Assembly: GCA_021790855.1 (NCBI GenBank)
Contig: JAJYFP010000001.1
Coordinates: forward strand, 1,526-39,957
Source: Actinomycetes bacterium
GTDB taxonomy: Bacteria; Actinomycetota; Acidimicrobiia; Acidimicrobiales; Acidimicrobiaceae
Direction of reading: 5' to 3'
DNA: 38,432 nt
Below the pieces are notes generated by a model. It was not told the origin of the DNA, did no database searches, and worked only from the letters and a program-made list of their open reading frames with translations. The position numbers and the translations under genes are program-made. The number at the start of each line of letters is the position of its first letter. Position 1 is the first letter of the stretch. Positions 15,669-24,986 of this stretch are shown here, one piece after another.

Positions 15669-15697
15669 TTGCACCTATATGGAGACAACGATATAGA
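15669..15697 (+). promoter_or_regulatory. Promoter of the DinB-like gene, placed for a leaderless mRNA
   Basis: TTGCAC (15669-15674), a 17-bp spacer and TATAGA (15692-15697). The ATG at 15706 begins 9 bp after the -10 box, where transcription should start, and no Shine-Dalgarno lies between. Leaderless mRNAs are common in actinobacteria. Confidence 0.6.
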
Positions 15698-15705
15698 CTC
15701 TCACC

Positions 15706-16263
15706 ATGGTAAACACCAATCCGCCATACTTGCACGACGATGAACCTTGGGTCTTCCCACAGTCAGAACGACACGAGCCTCACTTTGTGTCACAGGAACG
15801 TCCAGCGCTGGAAGAGTGGTTGGACTACCATCGTGAAACGCTGCTTTTCAAGTGCGCCGGACTTACAGACGCCCAACTCAAAGAGAGATCTGTGGCGCCT
15901 TCTGCCTTGTCCTTACTAGGACTTCTAAGGCACATGACGGAAGTCGAACGCTGGTGGTTTCGCATGCACGCTGACCAACAAGATCTTGAGTTTCCTTATG
16001 ATCCACAGCAGGTTGGCGCTGACTTTCTTGACTTAGAAACTGCAGATTCAAAAAGTGCTCTCGATATGTACCTCAGCGAGATTCAAGCGGCAAAGGCGGC
16101 TGTTGCAGACAAGTCTTTGGATCTGAAAGTTCCAAGTCGACATGACCCTGCAAGAACAATCGACATCCGCTGGATCTATCTGCACATGATTGAAGAGTAC
16201 GCACGTCACAACGGTCACGCGGATCTTCTTCGAGAACACATAGACGGACAGACCGGCGATTGA
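15706..16263 (+). CDS. DinB-like (DUF664) four-helix-bundle protein
   Basis: A 185-residue protein of the DUF664 branch of the DinB/YfiT-like superfamily. Family members are metal-binding four-helix bundles, some of them thiol (mycothiol or bacillithiol) transferases. The signature is clear: LLGLLRHMTEVERWWF in the middle and YLHMIEEYARHNGHADLLREHIDGQTG at the end. The three expected metal-binding histidines are present (one in LLRHM, two in the C-terminal HM...RHNGH block). Reaction and substrate are unknown. It is the only plus-strand gene between pgsA and the right edge, inserted between the pnp and dapB clusters and read from its own promoter. Confidence 0.9.
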   Translation: MVNTNPPYLHDDEPWVFPQSERHEPHFVSQERPALEEWLDYHRETLLFKCAGLTDAQLKERSVAPSALSLLGLLRHMTEVERWWFRMHADQQDLEFPYDPQQVGADFLDLETADSKSALDMYLSEIQAAKAAVADKSLDLKVPSRHDPARTIDIRWIYLHMIEEYARHNGHADLLREHIDGQTGD

Positions 16264-16596
16264 GTAGCTCGCACTCTACATTGCTTGCTCGATTGCAACG
16301 TTTTGGATAAGAGATCCCACACGTCATTGCCCAGAACATAAAGGAGCCTGCCGAACAGATCTTCATATCTGCTGGGGAAACACTCTTGGCCGCGATCTGC
16401 CTTCACGTAGTGTCATGAAGAAGTATGTAAAGAACCAGAGTCTCCTAAGGACCCACCTCAGGGAGACCTAAAAGCGACGACATTATTTGAGCCTTCCTTC
16501 ACAGAACGGGCTGCTCCTGCTAGTTCAAGTCGACTACGGGACATAGTTGTCACCGTCGGCTCTTCCTGAACCTGCAGGAGAGATATTTCCGTCTTA
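16264..16596. other. 333-bp convergent spacer between DinB-like gene and pnp
   Basis: No recognisable gene. A stem of GTCTCC (16440-16445)/GGAGAC (16462-16467) and a short TCCTG/CAGGA stem near 16565-16580 are present, but neither is followed by a T-run, so the ends of the two convergent transcripts are unclear. A pitrilysin-type M16 peptidase gene, which follows pnp in many actinobacteria, is not here. Confidence 0.45.
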
Positions 16597-19005
16597 CTAG
16601 CTCCTACGAGGACTTCGTCGTGGCGATCTATCTCTTTGAGGAGCAGCATGGCGGGAAACGTCTGGTCCGAGGTCTCCATACTCTTGCACTAACTCAGCTT
16701 CAAAGCTCTCCTCAAACGAAACCCTTGGTTTTGCCGGGATGTCGGTGGATCTCTCCTCCTCTGAAACATCGTCTCGGCTTGAGAAAGATTCACCGTCGTC
16801 AGATCTTGTCTCTGGTTCAGCGGAAGAAACCACCTTATCTGTCTGCGGTCCCGCCAAAGAAAGCGACAGCTTACCCTGGGGATCAATATCATCCACACGA
16901 ACGTCAATCTCTTGATTTAGTGACAAAACATCTTCCACTCGGTCGATACGCTTGCCACCCCCTAATTTAGAGATATGGAGAAGTCCATCACGACCTGGAA
17001 GAATGTTCACAAACGCACCAAACTTGGTAATGTTTACCACTCTGCCTAGGTAGATCGCGCCCACCTCAGCCTTGGGCGGATCAACTATCTCCAAGATCTT
17101 CGTCTTCACTTTCTCCGCAGCTTCCATGCTGGTTGAACCAATGGTAACGAATCCAAAGCCATCCATCTCCTCAATGGACACCTCGGCTCCACTTTCTTGT
17201 TGCAAGGTGTTGATCGTCTTTCCCTTGGGTCCAATGATCTCACCAATCTTGTCCAAAGGTACCTCGAACGAGATAATCTTTGGAGCTCGTGAAGCTACCT
17301 GACCTCTGGGAGAAGAGATCACCTTGGTCATCTCTTCAAGGATGAACAGTCTTGCTTCTTTAGCTTGCAAAAGAGCCTTGCCTAATACCTCAGCAGGTAT
17401 TCCATCGATCTTGGTATCCAACTGAAGAGCTGTAACAAACTCCGCCGTTCCAGCCACCTTAAAGTCCATATCTCCGAAAGCATCTTCAGCACCCAAGATA
17501 TCAGTGAGAGTCACATATGACCCGGAATCAGCGATGAGGCCCATGGCAATTCCAGCTACAGGAGCTTTAATGGGAACACCAGCGTCCATAAGTGAAAGTG
17601 TAGAGCCGCAGACTGAGGCCATTGATGTAGAACCGTTAGAAGAAAGCACCTCTGATACGAGTCTCAAAGTGTACGCAAACTCTTCCTGGGACGGTATGAC
17701 TGGTAGTAAAGCCCTCTCCGCTAAAAGCCCGTGACCGATCTCCCGGCGCTTAGGGCCCATCATTCTTCCCGTCTCACCGGTAGAAAATGGTGGGAAGTTG
17801 TAGTGATGCATGTATCGCTTCGTCTCATCGATTCCGATAGTGTCGATCATCTGATTCATCTTTGGCATACCCAAGGTACAGATGTTCAGAACTTGTGTTT
17901 CACCTCTTTGGAAAAGTCCAGAACCATGAGCCGTCGGTACGGTTCCAACTTCGATGTACAAAGGTCTAACCGTGGTAAGATCTCGACCGTCAATTCTTAC
18001 GCCTTCAGCTATGATTCGCTCACGAATGACCTTCTTGAGCAGAGAACGAAACGCTGCTTTGATCTCCCCTACTCCCTCGGGGAATCTTTCCGTTAGGGAT
18101 TGAAGGGTCGAAGCTTCTATCTCATCAATAGCGCTCTGTCGTTCACTCTTGCCAGAGATAACGTTTGCCACTTTCAACGCCTCTAACGCTGACTCTTTGA
18201 CTGCTTCTAAGATCTCGTCGCTATAGTCGATCTGAGGTTCCCAACCAAAGTCAGGAAGTTCTCCAACCTCTTTTACAAGACTTTTCTGAAGGTCTATAGA
18301 CTCTTTAATCCATCTCTTTGAAGCCTCTAGGCCTTCTGCGATCTTCTCTTCCGTAACGGGAACTCCACCTCTTGAGATATTCCCCCACGAACTCGCCGTC
18401 CCACCAGCCTCGACCATGATGATGGCAACGTCACTCCCATCTGAAGTCATCTTTCCAGCTACGACCAGTTCAAAAGAAGAATCGTCTCCGTCTTGATACG
18501 TAGGATGCGCGATCCAGTTACCATCGGAAGAGAACGCCATCCTAACAGCTCCTACTGGACCTTCAAAGGGCACTCCAGATACCATCAAAGCTGCCGATGC
18601 GCAGTTGATCGCTAACACGTCGTGGGGATTCTCGAGATCCGCACCCAAGATCGTACCCACCACATGTACTTCGTTACGAAATCCCTTTGGGAAAGACGGC
18701 CTCAGAGGACGATCAATAAGGCGTGCAGTAAGAATTGCCTGGTCTGAGGCCCGTCCTTCTCTTCTGAAAAACGATCCTGGAATCTTCCCAGCGGCATACA
18801 TTCTCTCTTCAATGTCGACCGTCAAGGGGAAGAAGTCAATCCCCTCTCTCACTCCTTTAGCGGCAGTCGCCGTTACTAACACCATGGTATCACCCAACCG
18901 GCCAACAACAGCGCCGTTCGCCTGCATAGCCAGCTTGCCAGTCTCAAATGAGATGGTTTTATCCGTAGATGAAAATGTGTGGGAGACAGTTATTACTTTA
19001 TTCAT
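16597..19005 (-). CDS. pnp: Polyribonucleotide nucleotidyltransferase (PNPase)
   Basis: Phosphorolytic 3'-5' exoribonuclease/polymerase, a homotrimeric core of mRNA decay. The 802 aa hold two RNase PH domains separated by an all-helical domain, a KH domain with IIGPKGK (near residue 580), an S1 domain (VGAIYLGRVVNITKFGAFVNI onward) and a roughly 100-residue acidic then Arg/Ser-rich tail ending RSPRRSPRRS. The FFRREGR and GRMMGPKRREIGHG blocks are intact. ATG 19005 is preceded by AGAGGAAAA. It follows rpsO across a structured spacer. Actinobacterial PNPases have also been reported to act as (p)ppGpp synthetases, which cannot be judged from sequence. Confidence 0.97.
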   Translation of the reverse strand: MNKVITVSHTFSSTDKTISFETGKLAMQANGAVVGRLGDTMVLVTATAAKGVREGIDFFPLTVDIEERMYAAGKIPGSFFRREGRASDQAILTARLIDRPLRPSFPKGFRNEVHVVGTILGADLENPHDVLAINCASAALMVSGVPFEGPVGAVRMAFSSDGNWIAHPTYQDGDDSSFELVVAGKMTSDGSDVAIIMVEAGGTASSWGNISRGGVPVTEEKIAEGLEASKRWIKESIDLQKSLVKEVGELPDFGWEPQIDYSDEILEAVKESALEALKVANVISGKSERQSAIDEIEASTLQSLTERFPEGVGEIKAAFRSLLKKVIRERIIAEGVRIDGRDLTTVRPLYIEVGTVPTAHGSGLFQRGETQVLNICTLGMPKMNQMIDTIGIDETKRYMHHYNFPPFSTGETGRMMGPKRREIGHGLLAERALLPVIPSQEEFAYTLRLVSEVLSSNGSTSMASVCGSTLSLMDAGVPIKAPVAGIAMGLIADSGSYVTLTDILGAEDAFGDMDFKVAGTAEFVTALQLDTKIDGIPAEVLGKALLQAKEARLFILEEMTKVISSPRGQVASRAPKIISFEVPLDKIGEIIGPKGKTINTLQQESGAEVSIEEMDGFGFVTIGSTSMEAAEKVKTKILEIVDPPKAEVGAIYLGRVVNITKFGAFVNILPGRDGLLHISKLGGGKRIDRVEDVLSLNQEIDVRVDDIDPQGKLSLSLAGPQTDKVVSSAEPETRSDDGESFSSRDDVSEEERSTDIPAKPRVSFEESFEAELVQEYGDLGPDVSRHAAPQRDRSPRRSPRRS

Positions 19006-19019
19006 TTTTCCTCTTTATC

Positions 19020-19061
19020 TTGTCCCACCCCAGATGTAGAAACATCCAGAGCACGGGACAA
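19020..19061 (-). promoter_or_regulatory. Long stem-loop in the rpsO-pnp spacer (candidate RNase III site)
   Basis: In the transcript, outer arms at 19061-19055 and 19026-19020 (TTGTCCC/GGGACAA) enclose an inner perfect stem, GATGT/ACATC, with a TTCT loop (19046-19033). It ends about 15 nt upstream of the pnp start. In E. coli and Streptomyces a hairpin at this place is cut by RNase III and underlies PNPase autocontrol, so the same role is inferred. Confidence 0.6.
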
Positions 19062-19120
19062 ATAGCAATACCCCCGGATCGGACGACCCAGAGGTTAAAC
19101 ACTTTGAAACTACAGATCTA

Positions 19121-19378
19121 CTACCTTCTGATGCCAAGTTTGGAGATCAGCTCTCGATATCGCTCGACATCTTTGGATCTAACGTAGTCAAGCATTCGAC
19201 GACGCTTTCCAATGAGCATCATCAATCCACGTCGAGTATGATGATCACCCTTGTGGTAACGAAGATGCTCGGTCAAGTGATTAATTCGATCGCTAAGAAT
19301 TGCAACCTGCACCTCAGCCGAACCGGTATCTGTCTCGTGTTTTCTATAGTTTGCGATAATCTCTGATTTATCTGACAT
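19121..19378 (-). CDS. rpsO: 30S ribosomal protein S15
   Basis: Small-subunit protein binding the central domain of 16S rRNA. The 85 aa show the full S15 pattern: [39 protein letters not shown] and the C-terminal [20 protein letters not shown] block. ATG 19378 has GAGGG about 8 bp upstream. It sits between ribF and pnp, the usual order. Confidence 0.98.
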   Translation of the reverse strand: MSDKSEIIANYRKHETDTGSAEVQVAILSDRINHLTEHLRYHKGDHHTRRGLMMLIGKRRRMLDYVRSKDVERYRELISKLGIRR

Positions 19379-19446
19379 TGCGTCGACCCTCGGCGCCTTC
19401 TCTACTCGGAAGCGTGATCCGCTTACATTCTCTAAATAACTACAAC

Positions 19447-19474
19447 ATCTTAGCTAGACGACATCAGATAGCAA
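19447..19474 (-). promoter_or_regulatory. Weak candidate promoter for rpsO-pnp
   Basis: On the minus strand TTGCTA (19474-19469), a 16-bp spacer and TAAGAT (19452-19447) lie in the 139-bp ribF-rpsO gap, giving a leader of about 60 nt. Each box matches consensus at four of six positions. A small AAGCG/CGCTT stem follows at 19424-19410. Confidence 0.3.
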
Positions 19475-19517
19475 CCACTACCTAGAAATATATTCGTCCC
19501 TTTAGGTGCAATTTAAA

Positions 19518-20492
19518 TCACCCGAGATCAATGTTCTCCCTCACTTCTTGTACATCCTTATTGATCTGAGCGACAAGTTCATCAGCACTTTCATAGGCTA
19601 TCTGCGGCCTCAAGTACTGCACAAAGGCCACCTCTACCTCTTGGCCGTAGAGATTGCCATCGTAATCAAGAACAAAACTCTCTATAAGTCTCGGACCTCC
19701 AGAGGGATAAAAAGTAGGGCGTGTGCCGACCGAAATAGCCGCCAAGTGTGAACTTGACGAACCAAGCACTCTCAATGTTCCTGCATATACGCCATCAAGA
19801 GGCACTGCCAACTGGCTAGGAATCTCAAGATTAGCAGTTGGATATCCAAGTTCTCCCGAACCCCTATGGTCTCCTCCCACAACAACCCCTCTGAGACTAT
19901 GATGTCTATGAAGTAAAGCTGAGGCTCCCTTTAGGTCCGCTGAAGTAATCATTCGTCTAATTAGCGACGATGATATGGGTTGATTGGCATCGGGATGTGT
20001 AGTTTCTAATACTTCACTCACCATGCTCAGCCCTACTCCGATAACCTCGAAGCCCTCTCGAAAGCCAACTTTGGCCAGAAACTCGATATCGCCTTGTCTC
20101 TTATGACCAAAACGGAAGTTACTTCCTACAAGTATCTCTTTGGCTTTTACTCCACCAATAACTACCTCATAGACAAAGTCTTCCGCGCTTTGGAAAACTC
20201 GTTCTTCATCAAATGTAAGTAGATATAGATAGTCAACGCCCAGTGAAGCAACTAGTTCAATTTTCTGATCAAGACTGGTCAGTCGCAAAGGCGCCATCTC
20301 TGGTCGAAGTACCGCCAGAGGATGACGGTCAAAACTCACAACAACCGAAGCGTGGGAGTGCTCCTTGGCACGACTTACGACTTGTGAAATTACCTTTCTG
20401 TGTCCATGGTGGATTCCGTCGTAGGTCCCAATAGTCATGACCGTCGACTCTACGTCTCTGATTGGACCTTGTTTATCATAAAGTACGTCCAC
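19518..20492 (-). CDS. ribF: Bifunctional riboflavin kinase/FAD synthetase
   Basis: Makes FMN from riboflavin and FAD from FMN. The N-terminal FAD synthetase domain has GTYDGIHHGH (22-31, nucleotidyltransferase HxGH) and ISSSLIRR. The C-terminal riboflavin kinase domain has the PTAN motif in ELGYPTANLE and the RPTF block. At 324 aa it is of normal two-domain length. Start is GTG 20492 with AGGAGA 6-7 bp upstream. It follows truB by 25 bp in the standard truB-ribF-rpsO order. No FMN riboswitch is seen. Confidence 0.96.
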   Translation of the reverse strand: MDVLYDKQGPIRDVESTVMTIGTYDGIHHGHRKVISQVVSRAKEHSHASVVVSFDRHPLAVLRPEMAPLRLTSLDQKIELVASLGVDYLYLLTFDEERVFQSAEDFVYEVVIGGVKAKEILVGSNFRFGHKRQGDIEFLAKVGFREGFEVIGVGLSMVSEVLETTHPDANQPISSSLIRRMITSADLKGASALLHRHHSLRGVVVGGDHRGSGELGYPTANLEIPSQLAVPLDGVYAGTLRVLGSSSSHLAAISVGTRPTFYPSGGPRLIESFVLDYDGNLYGQEVEVAFVQYLRPQIAYESADELVAQINKDVQEVRENIDLG

Positions 20493-20517
20493 TTAGTTCT
20501 CCTGGATACCTCTCGGA

Positions 20518-21429
20518 CTAACTTTCGGTTACATGAGATGCAACTTTTCGTTGCAAAACAGCCATAGGCACAATCAAGCCATCTCTAACTCTCACCACGG
20601 CAAAGAGGCTATCGAATGACATAATCCCTGACTCATACAAGAATACCTTGTCATATTCTCGGTAATCCCCCGGAACGATTCGGTCAGCAGCGATGGATCG
20701 TCCATTCGAGATTGCCACCAAAGTACTCTCTTCATTCACAAGGAGATGCAAGTCAGACGGGAAAACTGTAGAGGGATCCAATGCAGAGGCAGCAGACAAA
20801 TCCTCCACTTTGGAAGCCTTTTCAATGTCTATATCTCCCACGCTGAGGCGTGTCAAGTCGGTCATCGTAGCGCCCACGCCTAAGATTTGCCCTAAATCGT
20901 GGATCAATGAGCGCACATAAGTTCCACTTGAAACCTCACAGTACATAGTGAATAGGCCATCAGGTGCCCTATCCATCTTAAGTTCAAAGACTTGGGCTCG
21001 GCGCGGTGGGATCTCAAAGATCTCTCCCTTCCTTGCCAGGTCATATGCTCGCTTGCCTTGGACATGGATGGCGGAGTATCGAGGAGGTACTTGTAAAATC
21101 TCACCTCGAAGAGCTCCAGAGGCAACGACCAAGTCACAGAGTTCGACGTCACCAGCGTCAGTTTCAGAGATTACCTTCCCCGTTATGTCATAGGTATCTG
21201 TTGTAATACCGAGGCGAAACGTCGCAAGATATCGCTTTTTAGCCCCCATGACGTAGCTGAGCAGTCTTGTACATCCCCCTGTGGCAACTACCAAGACACC
21301 ACTGGCCATCGGATCCAATGTACCACCATGGCCTATTTTCTTTTCTTTAAGCTGTTTCTTACATCGATTCAATACCGCTTGTGAACTCAGACCACTCTCT
21401 TTGTCAACAGCGAAGATCCCCTGGGTCAT
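20518..21429 (-). CDS. truB: tRNA pseudouridine(55) synthase
   Basis: Isomerises U55 of the tRNA T-loop to pseudouridine. Catalytic aspartate D39 lies in GHGGTLDPMASGVL. The FRLGITTDTYDITG block and the RSLIHDLG block are present. The 303-aa protein includes a C-terminal PUA-like region. ATG 21429 overlaps the rbfA stop by four bases (ATGA), with GAGGGTG immediately upstream inside rbfA, so translation is probably coupled. Confidence 0.96.
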   Translation of the reverse strand: MTQGIFAVDKESGLSSQAVLNRCKKQLKEKKIGHGGTLDPMASGVLVVATGGCTRLLSYVMGAKKRYLATFRLGITTDTYDITGKVISETDAGDVELCDLVVASGALRGEILQVPPRYSAIHVQGKRAYDLARKGEIFEIPPRRAQVFELKMDRAPDGLFTMYCEVSSGTYVRSLIHDLGQILGVGATMTDLTRLSVGDIDIEKASKVEDLSAASALDPSTVFPSDLHLLVNEESTLVAISNGRSIAADRIVPGDYREYDKVFLYESGIMSFDSLFAVVRVRDGLIVPMAVLQRKVASHVTES

Positions 21430-21809
21430 TCACCCTCTTCATCATGGTCTTTAGGTTGTGACACTCGCCGCAAGATCGCCTCAATACGTTCACCTGCTTC
21501 AAGAGATGGGTCCACCTCAAAACTCAGAAGTGGAGTACGCTTTAATCTCATCTCCCTACCAACGCGACGCTGTATAGCCACCCGGATTTCAGCTAAAGCA
21601 ATCTCCGTCTCCTCAGTCAAGCTGGCAAGAAACACTCGCGCTCGCTTGAGATCTGGATCCACCACAACGTCAGTTACCGTCAAGAGCACTAGGCGGTCAT
21701 CAAACTCCGATTCCCGCTCGATCTCCTCGGCAATGACCTCTTTGAGAACGCGATTCAGCCTGGCTACTCTGTCATAGTTTCTACGTTTCGACCCACTTTG
21801 AGCGTTCAT
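21426..21809 (-). CDS. rbfA: Ribosome-binding factor A
   Basis: Assembly factor for the 30S subunit with a KH-like fold. The N-terminal RVARLNRVLKEVIAEEIERE helix, the VTDVVVDPDLKRARVFLA strand region and LKRTPLLSFEVDPSLEAGERIEAIL are diagnostic. 127 aa. ATG 21809 has no evident Shine-Dalgarno, and infB ends only 19 bp upstream, so reinitiation may be used. The C-terminal acidic tail (DHDEEGE) encodes the truB ribosome-binding site. Confidence 0.95.
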   Translation of the reverse strand: MNAQSGSKRRNYDRVARLNRVLKEVIAEEIERESEFDDRLVLLTVTDVVVDPDLKRARVFLASLTEETEIALAEIRVAIQRRVGREMRLKRTPLLSFEVDPSLEAGERIEAILRRVSQPKDHDEEGE

Positions 21810-21828
21810 CGTCTATACCAAATGCCTA

Positions 21829-24800
21829 TTAGACCCGTGGAATCTCACGGTCCTCGAACGTCTCAATGATGTCACCAGAGTGAAGGTCCTGGAAGTCAGA
21901 GAGTCCAATACCACACTCAAAACCGGCTTGCACCTCTCGCACATCGTCTTTGAAACGTCTAAGAGAGGAGATGGAACCTTTCCACAAGATAACGCCGTCA
22001 CGCAGGAAGCGAACTTTCGATCCTCTCGTGATGGTTCCCGAGAGAACATAGCACCCTGCAACTGCGCCCACTTTTGGAACTCTAAAGACCTCCCTCACCT
22101 CTGCGTCACCTGTAACTACCTCTTCGTACTCTGGCGCCAACATACCTACAACTGCAGATTCGATGTCTTCGATGACTTTGTAGATGATCTCGTAAGACCT
22201 AATCTCCACGTCTTGAATCTCGGCAAGTTCCCTGGCACGTCGGTCTGGACGCACATTGAATCCAATTATGGTCGCATTGGATGCAGCCGCCAAGCCCACG
22301 TCATTTTCTGTGATTCCACCCACAGCCTTATGGATAATACTTACCTTCACTTCAGGTCGTTCAAGTTTCCTCAGACTCTCAGCAAGCGCTTCAAGGCTCC
22401 CTTGAACATCAGCCTTCAAGATGATGTTCAACGTAGCAGTTTCACCTTTTTGGATCTGTTCGAAGAGATCCTCAAGTTTGGCACCTGTAGTAGCTGCCGC
22501 CCTAGAGGCGTAGCCAGCCATACGTATACGTTGTTCCCTGGATTCAGCGATTGTTTTTGCTGTCGCAAGTTCAGCAGTAACTTTAAATTCGTCACCAGCA
22601 CTTGGTACTTCCGAAAAACCGAGGACTTGAACTGGCATAGCTAATGAAGCTATCTTTATAGCTTTACCCTTATCATTGACGATAGCTTTTACTCTTCCCC
22701 AGGCAATCCCTGCAACCATCGGATCGCCGATGTGTAAAGTACCGCCTTGGATGAGTACCGTAGCGACCGGACCACGCCCCACATCCAGATTGGCCTCTAA
22801 CACGACTCCGGTGGCGCGTCCAGATGGATTCGCCTTCAACTCTAGGACTTCAGCAAGCACCAAGATTTGTTCTAGCAAATCGTCGATACCTAAGTTCTGA
22901 AGCGCCGAGATCTCGACCGTTATCGTGTCGCCTCCCCAGGACTCCGGTACCAAAGAGTACTCTGATAGCTGTTGCATCACCCTATTTGGATCTGCATCTT
23001 CCCTGTCGATCTTGTTGATGGCAACAATAATAGGTACCTCAGCAGCTTTCGCATGGTTTATGGCTTCGACTGTTTGGGGCATCACGCCGTCATCAGCAGC
23101 TACCACCAACACTACGATATCAGTGACCTTGGCGCCACGGGCACGCATCTGAGTAAATGCCTCGTGACCCGGTGTGTCGATAAAAGTAATCGCTCTGCCA
23201 TTTAACGATACCTGGTAAGCACCTATATGCTGAGTGATTCCTCCCGCTTCTTGCGCAACCACGTTAGCTTCCCGGATCCTATCAAGTAGCTTCGTCTTGC
23301 CATGATCAACGTGACCCATGACTGTGACCACAGGTGGCCTCTCCGCCAACTGCGATGGATCAACGGTCTCATCCTCGTCAAAGTACTTCGCAGAAAGCAC
23401 TGCCTCTTGTTCTTGACCGGGATCGACCAGCTTGACACGAGCACCGATCTCAGCAGCAAAAAGCTCGATCATGTCGTCCGACAACGATTGTGTCGCTGTT
23501 ATAAGTTCACCCTGAAGAAGCAGGAATCTTACGATATCACCAGGACTCCTATTGAACTTGGGAGCCGCCTCTTGTGCAGTGGATCCCCTTTCGACAATTA
23601 TTTCACCCTCTGGCACCGGTGCAGATGACGGCATATAGGTCGTAACTTGAGTTGGCTCCAACTCTTCAAATGTCTTTTTGGATCTTCTCTTCGAAGGCTT
23701 TGACTTAGGACGCGCACCCCTTGAGTTTCCTCTACCACCGGCTGGAGGAAGTGGTCCGGAACCTCCTCCGCCACCGGGACCTCTTGAACCCGGAGCACCG
23801 CTTGGTCGGGTACCAAAAGGCCTATCCAGGCCTGAAGATCCACCTCGAGGAGGACCAGAGAAGCTAGGTCGATCCCCTCCTCTTGGGCTGGAAGAAGACG
23901 ATGGTCCCGAAGTTCCTGAAAATGGTGGTCTTGTGCCACCTTGGGCACCTTGTCCTCGGCCTTGGTAGCCACCTTGGGTACCTTGTCCCTGACTTCTTCC
24001 TTGATAACCCGATCCTTGACGATCTCTGTTTGGAGCGCCACCTTGGGCACCTTGTCCTCGGCCTTGGTAGCCACCTTGGGTACCTTGTCCCTGACTTCTT
24101 CCTTGATAACCCGATCCTTGACGATCTCTGTTTGGAGCGGCTTGATACTCTCGTTGACCAGAGCCTCCTGATGGTCTCCTACCTCTGTCACCCTCTGGTG
24201 GAGTTTCCGCACGAGCGCTCACCTTTTCATTACCAGGCTGCGGTCGAGGTGGAGGCGGAATAGGCCTACCTGTAGCGGACCTTGGAGGTCCAGGTGGGGG
24301 CGGAATAGGCCTACCTGTAGCGGAGGTCGGGGTATTGCCTTGTCGTTGTCCGCCAGTCACATCGGAAGATCTTTGAAGAGACTGTCTTTTTGTCTGGCCG
24401 CCTTGAAAAGCCTTGCCTGTAGGAACTCCCTCTTTTGTCCTAACCTCCATGCGCTCCTCTGCAGAGATTCGAGCTGACTCCTGAGCTACAAGATCACCCA
24501 ACTTGGGACGTTGGGATGCAGGTTCAATGGCCTTTTCCACGGCAGGCTTGGCGTCGGGAAAAGACTCTTCTGCGGGACCTGCAACTTCTTCTACCACCTG
24601 TTGAGGTTCCGTCACTTTTTTAGGGGCCTTCTCACTTTTTGGTTGTACAGGCGAGGTTTCAACTTCTTGTGAAGGCTTTTCAGCAACGTTACTTTGAGCA
24701 GACGCTACATGAGAGTTCTTGGCGGATGCATATATACCTACTCCGTCACGTTCAGCGCGTCTTCTTACGCGATCGGCTTGTGGATCCTCGACACTTGAGG

Positions 24801-24906
24801 AGTGGCTACGCACACCAATTCCAAGTGCAATGCAAAGATCCAAAGCCTCTTTATTCTCTATTCCTAACTCTCGAGCTAGCTCATAAACTCGTACTTTCTT
24901 TACCAA
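21829..24906 (-). CDS. infB: Translation initiation factor IF-2
   Basis: GTPase delivering initiator tRNA to the 30S subunit. The 1025 aa start with an IF2N subdomain ([18 protein letters not shown]). A long low-complexity linker of about 330 residues follows, with Pro-rich repeats at about 197-221, two identical 34-residue Gly/Gln/Arg repeats (257-290, 291-324) and Gly/Ser/Arg-rich stretches. The second IF2N part is at about 455-490, then the G domain: GHVDHGKT (531-538), DTPGH (577-581) and NKID (631-634), then domains II-IV. Start is TTG 24906; the only Shine-Dalgarno, GGAGGT, lies rather far upstream (about 12 bp). Long disordered N termini are usual in actinobacterial IF-2, but an exact duplication is not. 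Confidence 0.97.
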   Translation of the reverse strand: MVKKVRVYELARELGIENKEALDLCIALGIGVRSHSSSVEDPQADRVRRRAERDGVGIYASAKNSHVASAQSNVAEKPSQEVETSPVQPKSEKAPKKVTEPQQVVEEVAGPAEESFPDAKPAVEKAIEPASQRPKLGDLVAQESARISAEERMEVRTKEGVPTGKAFQGGQTKRQSLQRSSDVTGGQRQGNTPTSATGRPIPPPPGPPRSATGRPIPPPPRPQPGNEKVSARAETPPEGDRGRRPSGGSGQREYQAAPNRDRQGSGYQGRSQGQGTQGGYQGRGQGAQGGAPNRDRQGSGYQGRSQGQGTQGGYQGRGQGAQGGTRPPFSGTSGPSSSSSPRGGDRPSFSGPPRGGSSGLDRPFGTRPSGAPGSRGPGGGGGSGPLPPAGGRGNSRGARPKSKPSKRRSKKTFEELEPTQVTTYMPSSAPVPEGEIIVERGSTAQEAAPKFNRSPGDIVRFLLLQGELITATQSLSDDMIELFAAEIGARVKLVDPGQEQEAVLSAKYFDEDETVDPSQLAERPPVVTVMGHVDHGKTKLLDRIREANVVAQEAGGITQHIGAYQVSLNGRAITFIDTPGHEAFTQMRARGAKVTDIVVLVVAADDGVMPQTVEAINHAKAAEVPIIVAINKIDREDADPNRVMQQLSEYSLVPESWGGDTITVEISALQNLGIDDLLEQILVLAEVLELKANPSGRATGVVLEANLDVGRGPVATVLIQGGTLHIGDPMVAGIAWGRVKAIVNDKGKAIKIASLAMPVQVLGFSEVPSAGDEFKVTAELATAKTIAESREQRIRMAGYASRAAATTGAKLEDLFEQIQKGETATLNIILKADVQGSLEALAESLRKLERPEVKVSIIHKAVGGITENDVGLAAASNATIIGFNVRPDRRARELAEIQDVEIRSYEIIYKVIEDIESAVVGMLAPEYEEVVTGDAEVREVFRVPKVGAVAGCYVLSGTITRGSKVRFLRDGVILWKGSISSLRRFKDDVREVQAGFECGIGLSDFQDLHSGDIIETFEDREIPRV
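23935..24139. repeat. Exact 102-bp tandem duplication within infB
   Basis: Bases 23935-24037 and 24037-24139 are identical over 103 positions with a 102-bp period, giving two in-frame copies of a 34-residue unit ([10 protein letters not shown]...GQGAQGG). Each unit contains two shorter related blocks ([24 protein letters not shown]). Identity at third codon positions indicates a recent duplication. Confidence 0.92.
24254..24324. repeat. 45-bp-period direct repeat in the Pro-rich part of infB
   Basis: A 26-bp sequence at 24254-24279 recurs exactly at 24299-24324, with similar flanking bases. It encodes the repeated [11 protein letters not shown] segment of IF-2, about 110 bp away from the 102-bp duplication. 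Confidence 0.8.
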
Positions 24907-24986
24907 CTGGCGACCCTGACCTCCGAATACAAAATGAACAAAGCGAGTTATTTGTTACATAAGACTGGCCCTTATAGCCTAGACCT

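Noticed and set aside
16440..16467. GTCTCC/GGAGAC stem as a bidirectional terminator
   Set aside because: Only six pairs, a long loop and no T-run on either strand.
16458..16679. 73-codon minus-strand frame overlapping the end of pnp
   Set aside because: I checked whether it might be the start of an M16 peptidase or a frameshifted pnp tail. It matches neither, and the pnp Arg/Ser-rich tail is plausible as it stands.
19379..19517. FMN riboswitch near ribF
   Set aside because: The gap lies downstream of ribF in transcription direction and lacks the conserved FMN aptamer blocks.
23935..24139. CRISPR-like array
   Set aside because: Only two contiguous copies with no spacers, inside a coding sequence.
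23883..24263. Plus-strand frames with repeated [23 protein letters not shown] units
   Set aside because: They are the antisense of the infB tandem repeat; the repetition comes from IF-2, not from a separate repeat protein.
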